From the NCBI GenBank assembly GCA_011317545.1, contig WUJK01000017.1:186001-250000 (forward strand): a stretch of DNA of 64,000 nucleotides, given 5' to 3'. Position numbers and translations under genes: made by a program. Source of the DNA: Coniella vitis. Lineage: Eukaryota > Ascomycota > Sordariomycetes > Diaporthales > Schizoparmaceae. Shown here piece by piece: positions 1 through 11,216 of the stretch. Positions within the stretch are counted from its first letter, which is position 1. Each line of letters begins with the position of its first letter. Under the pieces are notes generated by a model. The model was not told the origin of the DNA. It made no database searches and saw only the letters and a program-made list of their open reading frames with translations.

Positions 1-1827
1 TAACGTCCTCCGCAACTCTTCCAATTGCGAGCTCAACGCCTGGTGGAAATACATGGGTATTCGAATCTCCCCGCTGAGGGCCTGTTGGATCGCAAGGTCG
101 GCTATCTGCAAGCCTACAAGAGCAGCCCTGACCTGTGCGGCGAGAATAGAATCGCCTTCCCACTCTGGCTGGTCCATGAGCGTCCGCAACGACTGTTCCA
201 TAAACTGGGTCCAACGAAGCGGGTTGTCGCGCCTGGCCATTTGCGAATAGCTGCAGTTTATCACGTGTGTCAGTTTGTGAAGGGTTGCAAGAGAGCAATG
301 GCAGACATTTTACGGCTGGCTGTCGAGAACAAGGAATGTACTTACTTCGTTGTCCACACGTACAAGGCGAGAATGGTCCTCCTCTCCTCCATTGTGCGAT
401 TTGTATTGAGCGGAGGTTGTCGACAAGGATGCTTTGGTAGCCACAGCTTCTTGATATATGTAAAGGCCGTCTCGCCAGTCAGGGTGGTGAAACCCAGATC
501 TTGGGCCAGAGCAACGGCGAGATTCGTCCAAAAGGACATCCAAGGCTTGTCCGACGTATGGCAATGCGGCCATTGCAAGAACACCATCATGCCCTGGAGC
601 AAGTCGAGACTTCTCTCCACCCCTTGAACTACCTTGGTGGCCACTATCTGCCTCAGCTTGTCCGCAACTGCATTGGCCTGCCTCACAGACTGTGATGCAC
701 ATGCCATGATACTGAGCCACAGGATTGGATGAGCCTGGCGAAAGTCCCTAGAGGACAAGTTGGGAGGTAGGAGCAGCATCGGGCATCGCCGCAGCATATC
801 TCTCCGAAACAAGGCCAGGTTTGTCTCGGCTACATCTGGGGTGATGAGATCTATGTCAAGGCCAATTGTATCAGCAACATGCGTCTCCATATAGTCCAAA
901 TCTTCGCTGAAAGGCGAGCGAGCAGCCAGGAAGGGAAGGATAAGTAGGACGAGTCAAGTCGCATGTGAATGCATAGACAGACAGTGAGTAACCATACAGT
1001 CATATTCAGAGCCTGGACATGTGTCGGTTGGGCTGGTGGCAGCAGTGGAATAAGCTTCGCCAGGAATACGCCCTGCAGGACTTGGATTCGAACTCGAGAC
1101 GGATGAGGTCGGCGGAACGGCCGTGGAGCTTGCTGAGATGGACTGACAGCTCGTGCCGGCTACCAGATTGTTGGCGTTGCTCGACGACCTGATGGTGGTT
1201 TGGGAGCGGATCAATGACACCAAGTCGTCCAGCTTCTCTTCCAGGTGAGCCGTCCTTGAGCCTGGCGTTTTGCGAGGGTTGCGTTTCCGATTTGGCACGG
1301 ACGCCTTACACTCCTTATTGAGCCGGAAACATCTACACTCAGCGACACATTTCGAATCCAGAAGTTAGACCACGTTCAGACGAAGCAAGTAGCATGTTGA
1401 TCTTGACGATTGCCTGCTGTCGAATGAAACAAAATGATGCTTTTCTTCCCAAGAAGGAAAACAGAAGAAAGGTCTAGGGAGAATGAAGAGCCAACAAAAA
1501 TCGAGGTTCAGTGACAAATACACGATGTCCAAATATAAAACTCGGGGCACTGGAGAAATTCCAAGCCACTTGGAGTAGATAAATATGTGTAATGATAAGA
1601 ATGCAGTCTTCACCAGCTCGCAAGAGTTTGGCAACAGTGTGAGCAGCGAATTTGGACACAAGAGAGACTCACCTCTCGCAGGCTCCTCCAACATTACGGT
1701 GGATACATTTACACTTTGCTTTTGCGCAGTTTGTGCACGCATGGCCGTATGGTGCTGGCGTGCCTGTCTTGGACGCGTCCGAAGCCGCGGGCGACCTTGT
1801 AACACCCCGTGGAGCTGAGGGTTGCAT
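1..1827 (-). CDS. Zn(II)2Cys6 fungal transcription factor, C-terminus beyond left edge
   Basis: A nuclear DNA-binding regulator of the Gal4-type zinc cluster class; its target genes cannot be told from sequence. Reading leftward, exon 1 is 1827-1673 and carries the first zinc ligands (CTNCAKAKCKC, then the C of ACER). A 340-bp intron (1672-1333) splits the cluster. Exon 2 resumes at 1332 with CFRLNKEC, completing C-x2-C-x6-C...C-x2-C-x6-C, followed by a basic stretch and the linker/coiled coil RTAHLEEKLDDLVSLI. An intron near 997-901 has uncertain ends. Exon 3 runs to 346 and exon 4 from 250 off the edge (intron 345-251, phases agree). Exons 3-4 form the start of the alpha-helical middle homology region (for example MARRDNPLRWTQFMEQSLRT). 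The start at 1827 is the first ATG that leaves a normal short leader before the cluster. The class is secure; the exon 2/3 junction is not. Confidence 0.85.
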
Positions 1828-2940
1828 CGTGTGTGTTATTAGACGTCGTCGCCACACTCTCTGTACGCGAAAGAGGAATAGTGGGGCCTTGCAGTACCGC
1901 AACGCTTTGCGTACAACAGCAGCTGCAGAAACGGACTTGATGCAGCCCGATTCACACCCGGGAACGGAAACGGTATGCTATAGCGCCTTGTTGAACGGCG
2001 CTGAGAGAGAGAAAAGCGACTTGTGGCTGCGTGCTGCTTGCTAAAGACGACAACTTCAAAAGGTTCCGAGCGTCGAGTCAACCGGAAGATTGCGGGCTTA
2101 TGTCCTGAAATCCGGTCGAGAGAACAGGATGCTTAGGAGCGGGGGGCGGAGATCTGGCAAACCCGAGCTGACTCAGCCCGCTGGTGTGTGTCACTGGGAG
2201 GCGACAAAGCCGGAGAATAGCCGGCTAAGTCTTGCTGGGATAAGCAGAATTAGCATCATCATTGGTTGCGACAGCGGACGCGGTCTTCGTCAGCACGCCG
2301 AAACCCGTGTTCCTATACTCAGCATGCAGTGCTTTCGATGTTAAGATGAATTATTTCCGTGCTTTTCTCGAACAAGGCTCTTGTAAAACACAAAATCGCA
2401 AAAACCGGAATGACGAAACGAATTTGCGAGTCTCATGCGAGCGGAGCATGTGACAGTGCAATGAGTCGACGGAGATCTTTGAATGAGCTTGAACTATCAA
2501 TAATCGAAGTCTGTTCCGATTGCAAATCGGAAAATGAGAGCAGATGTGGCTCAAGCATATATTCCAGAGTACATCCTGAGACTCACGGCCAAGGCTGAGC
2601 AACCTCGCCCTTTAGCCTTTGCATGGCTGCATGTGATGGCGATCGAGTACGTCAAGAACTTCGAATCCTCTGGCGATACAAGCGAGCTCTGCTTTCCGAG
2701 AAATGTATGTGAAAGTTATCAGTGGCCCAGGAGCACAGTCTCCCAGTGCTTTTCCTTCGACATGGGGACGTCTCTAAAAGAAATCAAAAAAGAAAAAAAA
2801 TCATTTGATGCGTGAACATGATACACACGAGGGATACATGAAATTTCCAGACAGGTATGTATCAAAGCTATCATATACAGCAAGCCAGCCAATCAAACAC
2901 GTTCAAGCATTTCATCATTGTATTACTACTCGTTGGCTCA
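1828..2940. other. Intergenic: upstream of the zinc-cluster gene, 3' side of the SMP-30-like gene
   Basis: No reading frame here resembles a protein; the frames are short and overlap on both strands. The part next to 1827 should hold the promoter of the leftward transcription factor. The part next to 2941 should hold the 3' end of the leftward propeller gene. An A-rich tract lies at about 2775-2806. No RNA gene is seen. Confidence 0.5.
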
Positions 2941-3971
2941 TTACAAGACAATCTCCCAGACCTCACCGCTGCTTTGGGTGGCTGAGTCGCCGTTGGAGGT
3001 GAGGTACCAAGTCCGGCCATCACCCTTGGGGGTAACCGAAGTTGGTCCGCCCGACAAGTCTGTGATGTTGTACAGGATGGTGTGCTCGCCCGTGGCCAAG
3101 TCAATCAGCCCCAAATGGCTCGGGGCCTCTGCGCCGTAGGCAAGGGTGCCGTTGAGGTAGAAGTCGTCCCATTTTCCATCCGTGGAGAATTGGTAGACAA
3201 TCTCCGCATCACCAGTGGCCTCCAGGGTGTTGCCGTCATCGGATATGGGGACGCGGCCAAAGATGGCTTGGTAGACGTTGGTAAAGTAGGCGTAGGCGCC
3301 GTCGTCCGAGACCTTGAGGCCATCGATGCCAATGGGCATGGTGGCATTGGCATCAGCCCAGAACAGGGTGCTGTTGATGGCTGAGGCAACCGCGCCCGTC
3401 TCAATGTCGATTCTCCAGAGGGTGGCCACGCGAGAGTCGGCGGCAAGCAGTATGTTGGGGTTGGACGGTAGGTTCGCCAGACCGTTGAGCATGATGGCAT
3501 CAGGACTGGGTTTGGCCATGTCAGTGACAAAAAAGAAACGAAGAAGTACGCAGGGAGAAACCAAACTTACAGGGTTGCGACAACCTCTAGGGACGTAGCG
3601 TTGGGATTCGTCTCGGTCGACTCGCTAAAGTCAATGGTGAAGACAGTCTCGTTGGTGTAGTGGAACGAGCCGCGAACACCGCCAGTGATGGCGTACTTGT
3701 CGGCGCCCACCTTGGCAAAGCCGTTGAGAGCCGTGACCCCGGGGAACCAGCGGACCACCTCAGCCTTTGGCTCAGCAGCATTTGGGTCGATGGTATAGAG
3801 TTGAGGCCCGGTCAGGGTGGAGAACAGGAGATGGCCATTGGGGCGCAGGATGCTGTTCTCAAGGTCGACATAGGTGGTGAAGTTCCACAGTCTCTCGGCA
3901 GTCTGGGCCAGCGCCGAACCAGTCAAGGAGGCACATGCCAGAGCCGCGAGGACCTTTCGAGTTTGCGACAT
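2941..3971 (-). CDS. Secreted SMP-30/gluconolactonase-like beta-propeller protein
   Basis: Two exons, 3971-3571 and 3505-2941, joined across a 65-bp intron (donor GTAAGT, acceptor CCCAG), give 321 residues. The start begins a clear signal peptide (MSQTRKVLAALACASLTGSALAQ region, residues 1 to about 22). The rest is repeated blade-like strands such as NGHLLFSTLTGPQLYTID, ILLAADSRVATLWRIDIETG and the C-terminal GRTWYLTSNGDS. This is the pattern of six-bladed calcium-dependent phosphotriesterase/SMP-30 proteins, common as uncharacterised secreted proteins in ascomycetes. There are several N-x-S/T glycosylation sites (for example NFT, NET, NAT, NST). Substrate unknown: lactonase or esterase activity is only a family-level guess. 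It is divergent from the deformylase gene 2 kb away, with no evident functional link. Confidence 0.85.
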
Positions 3972-6011
3972 TCTGAAGAGCGGGTGGTGGTCTTGATTCT
4001 TCAGACTGATGTCCCGAGTTCCGTCAAGAGGGGGGGTATAAGAGTCATCGATCCAAAATGAAGACCAACCGAGCTCAGAGATCACAAGCGTTCGCAGCGG
4101 TGGGTGGTGGGTTTTATACATCTACGTCTGCATCGGATCCGACATATCGGGCGTGCTTTTGCAAGTCTGGGGATCGACTCGGCCAGGGGTCCTGGGAAAC
4201 TTGACTGCTCTTTTCGTTGTTGTCGTTGTTGTCGTCGTCGTCGTCGTCCTGCTCCTCCCCCTCGCGTCTCATGTACAATCACGTCACCGTTGCGAGCGTT
4301 GCCCACTCGCTGTTCAGGTGCAACGGCAACTGGGTTACTATGGTAGACCGCAAATGTTCCACTCGGTATACCATGTACATAGTAGTTCCACTTTCTGATC
4401 CCACACCAGCTCAAGCGCAAGTATACTTGCAGGTAAGTTTGTTGTTGCCGCGCACTAGCTGGTTGTATAATGCAGAACCGAGATTGCAGAAGAAAGGCAA
4501 AGTGGTCCGGGGTATGTTGCAGGCCCAGCAGAAGAGCGTCCACTTGTGTCGGCAGCAGGGGCGGGTTCAGGACCCGTTAGGATGTCTCCTCGTAGATACG
4601 AGCAGAGAGCCACGAAGAGAGGCGGAAATGCATCAGGATACTGGCAAGAATGCCCCATTCCTGGCACGGACTGGCCATGCAACACCACGCTGTCTGTCCA
4701 TACGTAGCGAATCGTTCCGGGAGCCACGCGTCGTGCTCGGCTGGGGGAAGCCGGGGGGAGTGAAGAGCCGGTGCTACTGCACACGGGTCACTGGTTGCAT
4801 CAAGGCTCGATACTATGTATAGACTTGTAGATCATGAGAGGCAACAAACAGTTGAGCTGGCTCATAGTGACTTGAAGGACTCGTTCGTTTTCCAGAGTGG
4901 CCACGGGTAGCCGCAGTCTTTCCACATTCTCAACGAAAAAGGGAAACCCAAGTGGCTGGCAATGTGTTGCTCCCCGTCTGGCCATGATCTGAGGCGCCAG
5001 ATTTGGTGGATATTGTTGGATGACGGCCGAGAATATGTCCTGCTTGAAGCCCTTGAGAAATGTCCTGGAATGCTCGGCTTACATAGTGCATAGAAGCCAC
5101 GACCATCTCCTCATTCTCGACTCCTCCGAGCACAAGTCTGGCTCTGGAATGCAAGGGAGCTTTCTGAACACCTCAAGAGAGGGCTGTTTGAGAAGAGCGG
5201 TGAGCCGAGAGCAACCCGAGACGTTGCAACCCATGGAACTGTCGCTATGATATGTACAGCATCGATAACGAGTTTCTGTGCCATGGAAAGAGACAATTTA
5301 ACCAGGTCAGAAGCCAGTCTTGTTTCTGTCTCTACACAGCATGTCGTTGAATTCTGGCTGTCACTCGCGGCTCGTGGCTGAGAAGTCTGACGGTAGTGAG
5401 CAGTGCAATGTTTCTACACCCCAAGCCACCCCCGTTTCATGCACTGACTGGCGCTGTTTGTAGCCCCCTCACGCTGCCTACTTTGCCATGTACAGCATCA
5501 CTCACGGTGAACCCAGGTTGGTCGGCAGCGAGCGTGGCGCACAAGTAGCCTACTTGCGATAGCATCGCATATTACAGCACTATACAGCACCATCTCACTT
5601 GCCCATCGTGTGTCATGGAAAAAAGCCCGCAACCACCCAGGGCCACCGAAGACGGCGCTCGCTCGGCGAAAAACCATGCGCTGGGCGGGAGGGCGGGACC
5701 AGGGGCGCGGAAGAGGGACCCGTAGTCCATCCCCCACAATCCGACTCGCGCTTGATGACTCTTGAAAATTCTCTTTGCCCGTGCTGGAAGATCGCGGCCA
5801 CTTTGCCCAAAAGGAAACCAAGCAGGGGTCGTGAGAGTCAAGGACACGACAAAAAAGGTTGCATTAGTTTGCTGGTCTGGCTCTGGATTCAACATCGCCA
5901 CTTGCGCCGCCGTGGAACAGCCATCACAAGCAGCACACTGTTTTACGAAGCAAATAAGCTCTGAATCGTTTCCTTTTTCCGTGCCGTTGTCCGATCCGCA
6001 CAACACACGCA
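3972..6011. other. 2-kb divergent intergenic region
   Basis: Lies between the leftward propeller gene and the rightward deformylase gene and should contain both promoters. It holds a GTT/GTC triplet run at about 4213-4252, a TACATAGTA motif near 4375 and a TACTATGTA motif near 4811. The frames on either strand are short, compositionally random and mutually overlapping; none resembles a known protein. Confidence 0.5.
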
Positions 6012-6875
6012 ATGGCAGCCTCCCAGAGCCAAGGCGAGGACTACATCCTCACGCTGTCGTGCCCCGACAAGCCGGGCATTGTCCACGCCGTGACGGGTGT
6101 CTTTGCGAGCCAGAGCATCAACATCCTGGACCTGCAGCAATTCTCCGACCCCGTCTCCAACAAGTTCTTTATGCGCGTGCACTTTGGGCCGGTGGCGTCG
6201 CCCGAGCCGCTGCAGGAACCGTTCCGCGCGCTGGCAGCGGACCTCCAGATGGACTACGACATCCGGCCCGTGGCCACCAAGATGCGCGTGCTCATCATGG
6301 TCTCCAAGATCGGCCACTGCCTCAACGACCTGCTCTTCCGCGCAAAGGCCGGCCAGCTGCGCATCGAGGTGCCGCTGATTGTGTCCAACCACGCCGAGTA
6401 CGAGCACCTGGCGCGCAGCTACGGCATCGAGTTCCACCACCTGCCCGTCACCAAGGACACCAAGGCGCAGCAAGAGGCCCAGATCCTCGAGCTCGTCAAG
6501 CAGCACAACATCGAGCTCATTGTGCTCGCCCGCTACATGCAGGTCCTGTCGCCCACGCTGTGCGAGGCCATGAGCGGCAAGATCATCAACATCCACCACA
6601 GCTTCTTGCCTTCCTTCAAGGGCGCAAAGCCCTACCACCAGGCCTACGACCGCGGCGTCAAGATCATTGGCGCCACTGCCCACTTTGTCACGGCCGACCT
6701 CGACGAGGGTCCCATCATTGAGCAACGTGTTGCCCGTGTCGACCACAGCCTGAGCCCCAAGGACCTCGTGGAGGAGGGCTCCGTTGTCGAGAGCCAGGTT
6801 CTTGCTGCGGCCGTCAAGTGGGTTGCCGAGAGGCGTGTCTTCCTCAACGTCACCAAGACGGTCGTCTTCAACTAA
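6012..6875 (+). CDS. purU: Formyltetrahydrofolate deformylase (PurU type)
   Basis: Hydrolyses 10-formyl-THF to THF and formate, balancing one-carbon units for purine and methionine metabolism. It is a single exon of 287 residues, the usual length. An N-terminal ACT domain occupies residues 10-85 (CPDKPGIVHAVTGVF). The formyltransferase fold covers 90-280 and keeps the catalytic triad typical of the GART/PurU family: N193 and H195 in IINIHHSFLPSFKG, and D231 in TADLDEGPII. The start ATG is preceded by a typical AC-rich leader. An AATAAA at 6919-6924 could serve the 3' end. The gene is GC-rich, with C/G-ending codons. The long frame on the opposite strand is a composition artefact. Baker's yeast lacks this enzyme, but PurU-like genes are widespread in filamentous fungi. 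Confidence 0.95.
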   Translation: MAASQSQGEDYILTLSCPDKPGIVHAVTGVFASQSINILDLQQFSDPVSNKFFMRVHFGPVASPEPLQEPFRALAADLQMDYDIRPVATKMRVLIMVSKIGHCLNDLLFRAKAGQLRIEVPLIVSNHAEYEHLARSYGIEFHHLPVTKDTKAQQEAQILELVKQHNIELIVLARYMQVLSPTLCEAMSGKIINIHHSFLPSFKGAKPYHQAYDRGVKIIGATAHFVTADLDEGPIIEQRVARVDHSLSPKDLVEEGSVVESQVLAAAVKWVAERRVFLNVTKTVVFN

Positions 6876-7795
6876 GGGCGCTGTCAAAGGGCTGTTGGTG
6901 GTATCTTCACAAAGCCCAAATAAAAGTATCTAAAGCATTGCTTTTCTGGAAAACAGGAGTCAATGTCAGTGGTTGGTGAGAGAGCCCAGAAAGTCATGTG
7001 GGTGGAAATCTTAGCATGGGTTTTTGAAGCACCGCTTGCAAGCGAGAAATAAGAAAAGCGACAGGGGAAAAAATAAAAGTCATCAGGATCTCAAGTATAG
7101 AAACGGCTGGAAAGGCGGCTTGTAATGTTTATGGCCTTGAGTGTGTTGCTGCATGCCGTGCCTGCTACATATTCTGTACGTATAGTGTGGACTATCAAGA
7201 GCCAAAAGAAAGACTCAGTCCAATGCCAGCGTGTGGGTTCTTGGTTTATCAAGACGGTCCACTGCGCGACAATGAGCAGAGCATGGACAGTATCAAGTAC
7301 GTATAGTACTATGTATATAAATTTCACCGGAAGTACTGTGTGCATAGTACATCCAAGCGGCCTAAGAGCTCTGTGTGGATCATTCGATGTACACTACACT
7401 ATACTATGTATATGCCCGTAAGTTCGTGATGCTCTGCATAAAGTACCATGTAAGCGCTATTAGCCGAACCCTGTCGTTTACGGTAAGACTTCTCAGGGGC
7501 AGAGGTGCCAGTGGAGCCAATCTGCGCGCGTTGGACGAAATGTCAGTCCGTTATCTTGACGAACAACTGGTCGCTAGCTTTTCATCATCATGAAGAATCG
7601 AGGTAATAAAACCCAACGTACGCACGAATCTCTGGCCGACTAAATAGCTTCCAAATCAATGCTTTCAAGTTCTCGCCAAGCTGCTTGGTTTTCGCATTCA
7701 GGCTCAGTATCCGTTCGCTATTCACTATTCTGTCATAGAGATTGCCCCAAGCAATACGCACACTTGACACATCTATCCCCCAAAGTCCATCCACC
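6876..7795. other. Intergenic: purU 3' region and cyclase-gene promoter
   Basis: After the AATAAA at 6919 no gene is visible. Between 7300 and 7410 several TACTATGTA-like motifs occur close together, the same motif found in other spacers of this window. The part next to 7796 should hold the promoter and 5' leader of the cyclase-family gene. Confidence 0.5.
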
Positions 7796-9029
7796 ATGCC
7801 GATTCCAGACTTTGACAACCTCCCGCCTGTCAAGGGCATGCCAAAGGGCTGTGCCTGGGGTGTCTTTGATAAGCACGGTGTAAAGGACACTTTGGGCACC
7901 CTCAACCTTCTCACTCCAGTCGTCGTTGCTGCAGCCGCTGCCGAGGTCAAGGAGGGAGTATCCATCTCGTTGAAGTGAGTTCAAACCTCTCCCATATCTC
8001 GAGTGAACGAGACATCTGGCTGATACGAGATTGGATCCACCGTAGCTGGCCGCTCAATGCAGTCAAGATACCCGTTCCAGGCCGTAAGGCACCGGTTCAC
8101 AGCGTGCATTCGCTCAGCTCGAGCGGGCTTGCCCCTGCAGGTTGTCACGCATGGGACGACGAGCTCAGCTTCAACACGCAGTCGAGCAGCCAGTGGGACA
8201 GCCTGGTGCATATGCAGCACCAGGCCTCGGGACTGTCGTACAATGGGGCCAAGGTGACGCAGGAAGGCCTGTCTGACGCCGCGCACTCGAGTGGCGAGGA
8301 CACGCCGTCAAGCCTGCCGACAATCGACCACTGGCACTCTCGGGGCGGGCTCGTGGGCCGTGGCGTCTTGGTTGATTTCAAGGGGTACATGGACGACCAG
8401 CCCGAGGGCCAGACGCAGCCGTATCATTGTCTAGATGGGTACCGTATCACGGTGCAAGATATTGAGAAGGTGGCCAAGTACCAGAGAGTCGACTTTCAGC
8501 ATGGCGATGTCCTGATTATACGGACTGGCCTCACGGAGATCTTGGAGAAGCCCACGGAAGCCGATTTAAACAAGATGGCCAACTTCAAGTTGTCTGGCTT
8601 GCACGGCTCCGAGGAGACTGCGCGATGGGTCTGGAACCACCATTTCTCCGCGGTGGCGGGAGACAGTTCGTCGTTTGAAGCCTATCCTCCTCTCCGACCA
8701 GACGGCTCAGAAGGCACGGTGGGTGATCTTGGTAAGCATGCAGCGCTCCCAAAAAACAAAACGCAATTACAGAAGGCGCGGCGCTGAAAAGAATACGTAT
8801 CTCTCGGACCCACTTCAAAACACGTGCTGACTGCCCAAACTGTTGTTGATTAGTGATGCACCAGTACTTGCTCGCCCTATTCGGTATGCCCATCGGCGAG
8901 CTGTGGGATCTCAAGGCGCTCTCTGCGCACTGCAAGCGAACTGGAAGATACAGCTTTATGCTGACGTCGGCTCCGTTGAACCACCCAGGACTTGTGGCCT
9001 CTCCACCAAATGCTTTGGCCATCTTCTGA
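7796..9029 (+). CDS. Cyclase-family (kynurenine-formamidase-like) hydrolase
   Basis: Three exons, 7796-7974, 8046-8731 and 8854-9029, give 346 residues. Introns are 71 and 122 bp, all phases agree, and the joins read SLNWPL and GDLV-MHQYLL. The protein matches the fungal branch of the Cyclase superfamily (Pfam Cyclase, PF04199), a metal-dependent hydrolase family that includes bacterial kynurenine formamidases. In place of the bacterial HxGTHxDxPxH motif it has the fungal form FNTQSSSQWDSLVH (residues ~105-118, W-D-x-x-x-H). It then has HWHSRGGLVGRGVLVDF, the block HGDVLIIRTG and the AVAGDSSSFEAYPP turn. The C-terminus LNHPGLVASPPNALAIF is also typical. The substrate is not predictable; fungal members are mostly unstudied. 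The in-frame ATG at 7796 is the only start that leads into the conserved DFDNLPP N-terminus. Confidence 0.88.
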
Positions 9030-10134
9030 TCCAACTAACTGCGTGAATATTGTGGGCTGTTCATGAAAGGCGAGCTGGGGCATCAGGAGCAGGGCTGCTA
9101 CTATGTAGCGGCGCAAAACAAGTGGTGAGAGGGTCCAGTTCCGAAAATGCATGTTTTCGCCATAGCCAGAATCTCCCCATAAGCACGACTAATGAGACTA
9201 GCATAACTGGAAAGGTCGGCATAAGCTGAGCCAAGAATAATTGCAAGACAGCATGCATATAAGCGTCCAGTGATCGGGTCCTGATGGCGCCGTAGCAGCA
9301 GTGGCCATTGTAGGCGTGGTTCTGTGTAGATAGATACCAGATCCAGGCCAAAGCAGCGTCCTGTATTGGCAACTTGCAGGGCCGTATCAGGTATTATAGG
9401 ACATGCTTTATTATCATGAGCGATATGAGAATCAGATCAGGCCATCTACAAGAGACAGACTGAAGACTGACCATCAAGACTGCGTGGGGCTCAAGTCAGC
9501 CTTACTTTGTACTCCCGTTTGAACACAATAACCGAGAATGACAACCCCCCAATCATAGTACAAAGTGCACAACATATACAAAGCTTCTTCCTTGCGGTGC
9601 GTGATGAGTTGGCAAGCGCCGTATGTACATAATTGCTGCAACGCATCGCTGGCTTTCAACGAGTGGGGAGGGAGTGAGCAAGAGGGGGCGGAGGAGGCAA
9701 GCGGACTCTCGAGATGGTGGAGGCATTTCTTCAGCCACTCGAATGCCGCCATTGCTCAGCGAGCGAAAAGACAGAGAGAAAAGTCGGAAGCCCGGCGAGT
9801 GGCCTGTCGCACGAAAAGTCTGGTCATGCGAAGAGCTTTGAAAGCACTGCTGAGCACCGCTGATAGGCGGGATGCCGTCTGTGAGGGCCCCGATCGTGCC
9901 AATCCCTTCCCCGCCTCCTCGGACCGGCAGCTCAAGTGGATCACCAACCAAGGAACAAATGAGTGGGGACGAATGTGTATATAATCACTTGTCCCATCTT
10001 ACCCCTCCATCGCCTGTCGAATCTTTCCTCTCTCTCAGTCCATTTCACACACAAGTCACAGCCAACAACAGCGTCAAAGCCCAGAACACCATTACACTGC
10101 CAAACACCACCCCAAAAACGCACCACAAGTCAAA
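9030..10134. other. Intergenic leading into the metallothionein-like gene
   Basis: No protein-like frame is recognised. The last 160 bp look like a strong promoter and leader: TATATAA at 9978-9984, then a pyrimidine-rich stretch (10000-10040), then an AC/A-rich leader with CCAACAACA and CAAACACCACC before the ATG at 10135. Confidence 0.55.
9978..9984 (+). promoter_or_regulatory. Probable TATA box of the metallothionein-like gene
   Basis: TATATAA lies 151 bp before the small ATG at 10135. It is followed by a CT-rich tract and then an A/C-rich stretch, the usual order of TATA box, start-site region and leader in highly expressed filamentous-fungal genes. Transcript data would be needed to place the start. 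Confidence 0.55.
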
Positions 10135-10200
10135 ATGTGCCCCGCCGGACAGTGCAAGTGTGACCCCAAGACCTGCTCTTGCGCAGGGTGCCAGCACTAA
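10135..10200 (+). CDS. Metallothionein-like 21-residue cysteine-rich peptide
   Basis: A tiny open frame of 21 codons ending in TAA, below the size that standard ORF calls report. It has six cysteines (positions 2, 7, 9, 14, 16 and 19), including two C-x-C pairs (CKC and CSC) and a final CAGC, with no aromatic residue and lysine beside the cysteines. This is the make-up of copper-binding fungal metallothioneins (the Neurospora crassa peptide is about 25 residues). The frame is preceded by a TATA box at 9978 and a classic strong leader, and its ATG is the first after a long A/C-rich stretch. The likely role is cytosolic binding of Cu(I) or other thiol-loving metals. The spacing does not match any family I can name exactly, and translation is inferred, not shown. 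Confidence 0.7.
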   Translation: MCPAGQCKCDPKTCSCAGCQH

Positions 10201-11216
10201 GCAAGCCGCTGCTTGCACTCGGTATCGCTTCCTCCTGATAAACCATGTCCACCCAGACATTTACGAGTGTGTACTGTTGCCCTCCCTGCCTCCCCAGTCA
10301 TGTTCTGTCTTGTACAGTCTAACACCACGCCGTGGATGTTAGTGAGCGAGCCATCATGAGCAGGCCGTTGAGGCTCTAGTATAATCGGGCTCTGGGCAGC
10401 GTAGCAGAGGAGGTTCACAGTAAAGAATTAAGAAAAGGCCAGATGCAGTGGTTGTTTAGCAGCAAATGCAGTCATCTTACTTGCCTCCCATCGTCTTGAC
10501 TGTACCAATATCGTGTTGTTCAGTGCTGCTATGCTATCCCTTTTAGCCCCTGGCGGAATGAGCCACATAGACCAAGCTGGGCTCATCTGCAGCTTGACGG
10601 AAGAGACGAAGTTGAAGCATGGGTCGAGGCGCAAGTCACAATTTACCCCGACTTGTCCGGCGGCGAGCATAGCGATCACCAGGGTCGTCAGTGGTCATGT
10701 TGGATTTGTGCATTGCTGATTTCATTAGACACTTTTTATTCATCAGGCACTAGGACTTGCCATCCTCGAAACCAACCAAAAGAATATCTGCATTCGATGA
10801 GGGGTAGGCAGGGAAGCGCAACACCCTCTTTTCGCTCATAAATGACAGAAATTCGGCACAATTTGGGTAGTTCTCGACAGGCCCACCTTGCGGGACACGA
10901 TTTTCCCTCCGCCGGCGCTCACCCTCAGTCACGGCAGCCACAGTCACATCAAATCATCCAGCGGACCCTGTGGTGGTATTCTTGGTTGGAGAAGGTTTGT
11001 CTTCTTTTTTCTTTTTTTGTTTCGTCCATGAAGGCTCATCTCAGTAATTCAGCGGTGTTGTCCCCATCCAGGGACCGAACCTGACGAATAAGCCAGCTTG
11101 TTTCCCGTCCCGAAAAGCCGTCCGTCGCCAAATGCATGACCAGACCATCCCACGCCGATCTAAGCGCAAACGTAAAAAGAAGCACAAAAGGGGGTTGTTG
11201 GTGATACGACCACCAT
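10201..11216. other. Convergent intergenic region
   Basis: Between the 3' ends of the metallothionein-like gene (+) and the uL13 gene (-). The frames are short and low in coding character. T-rich runs at 10732 and 11004-11020 could belong to 3' ends. Nothing else is supported. Confidence 0.45.

Noticed and set aside
25..627. Plus-strand frame of 200 codons at the left edge
   Set aside because: It lies opposite exons 3-4 of the zinc-cluster gene and crosses its intron; the minus-strand reading matches the family.
1079..1100. TTCGAATCC-like T-loop motif near 1080 as a tRNA
   Set aside because: No acceptor, D or anticodon arm around it; it lies inside the zinc-cluster exon 2.
5943..6887. Long open frame (314 codons) on the minus strand opposite the deformylase
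   Set aside because: It exactly shadows a GC-rich, C/G-ending coding exon on the other strand, is full of Leu/Val/Asp from reverse codons, and has no family resemblance.
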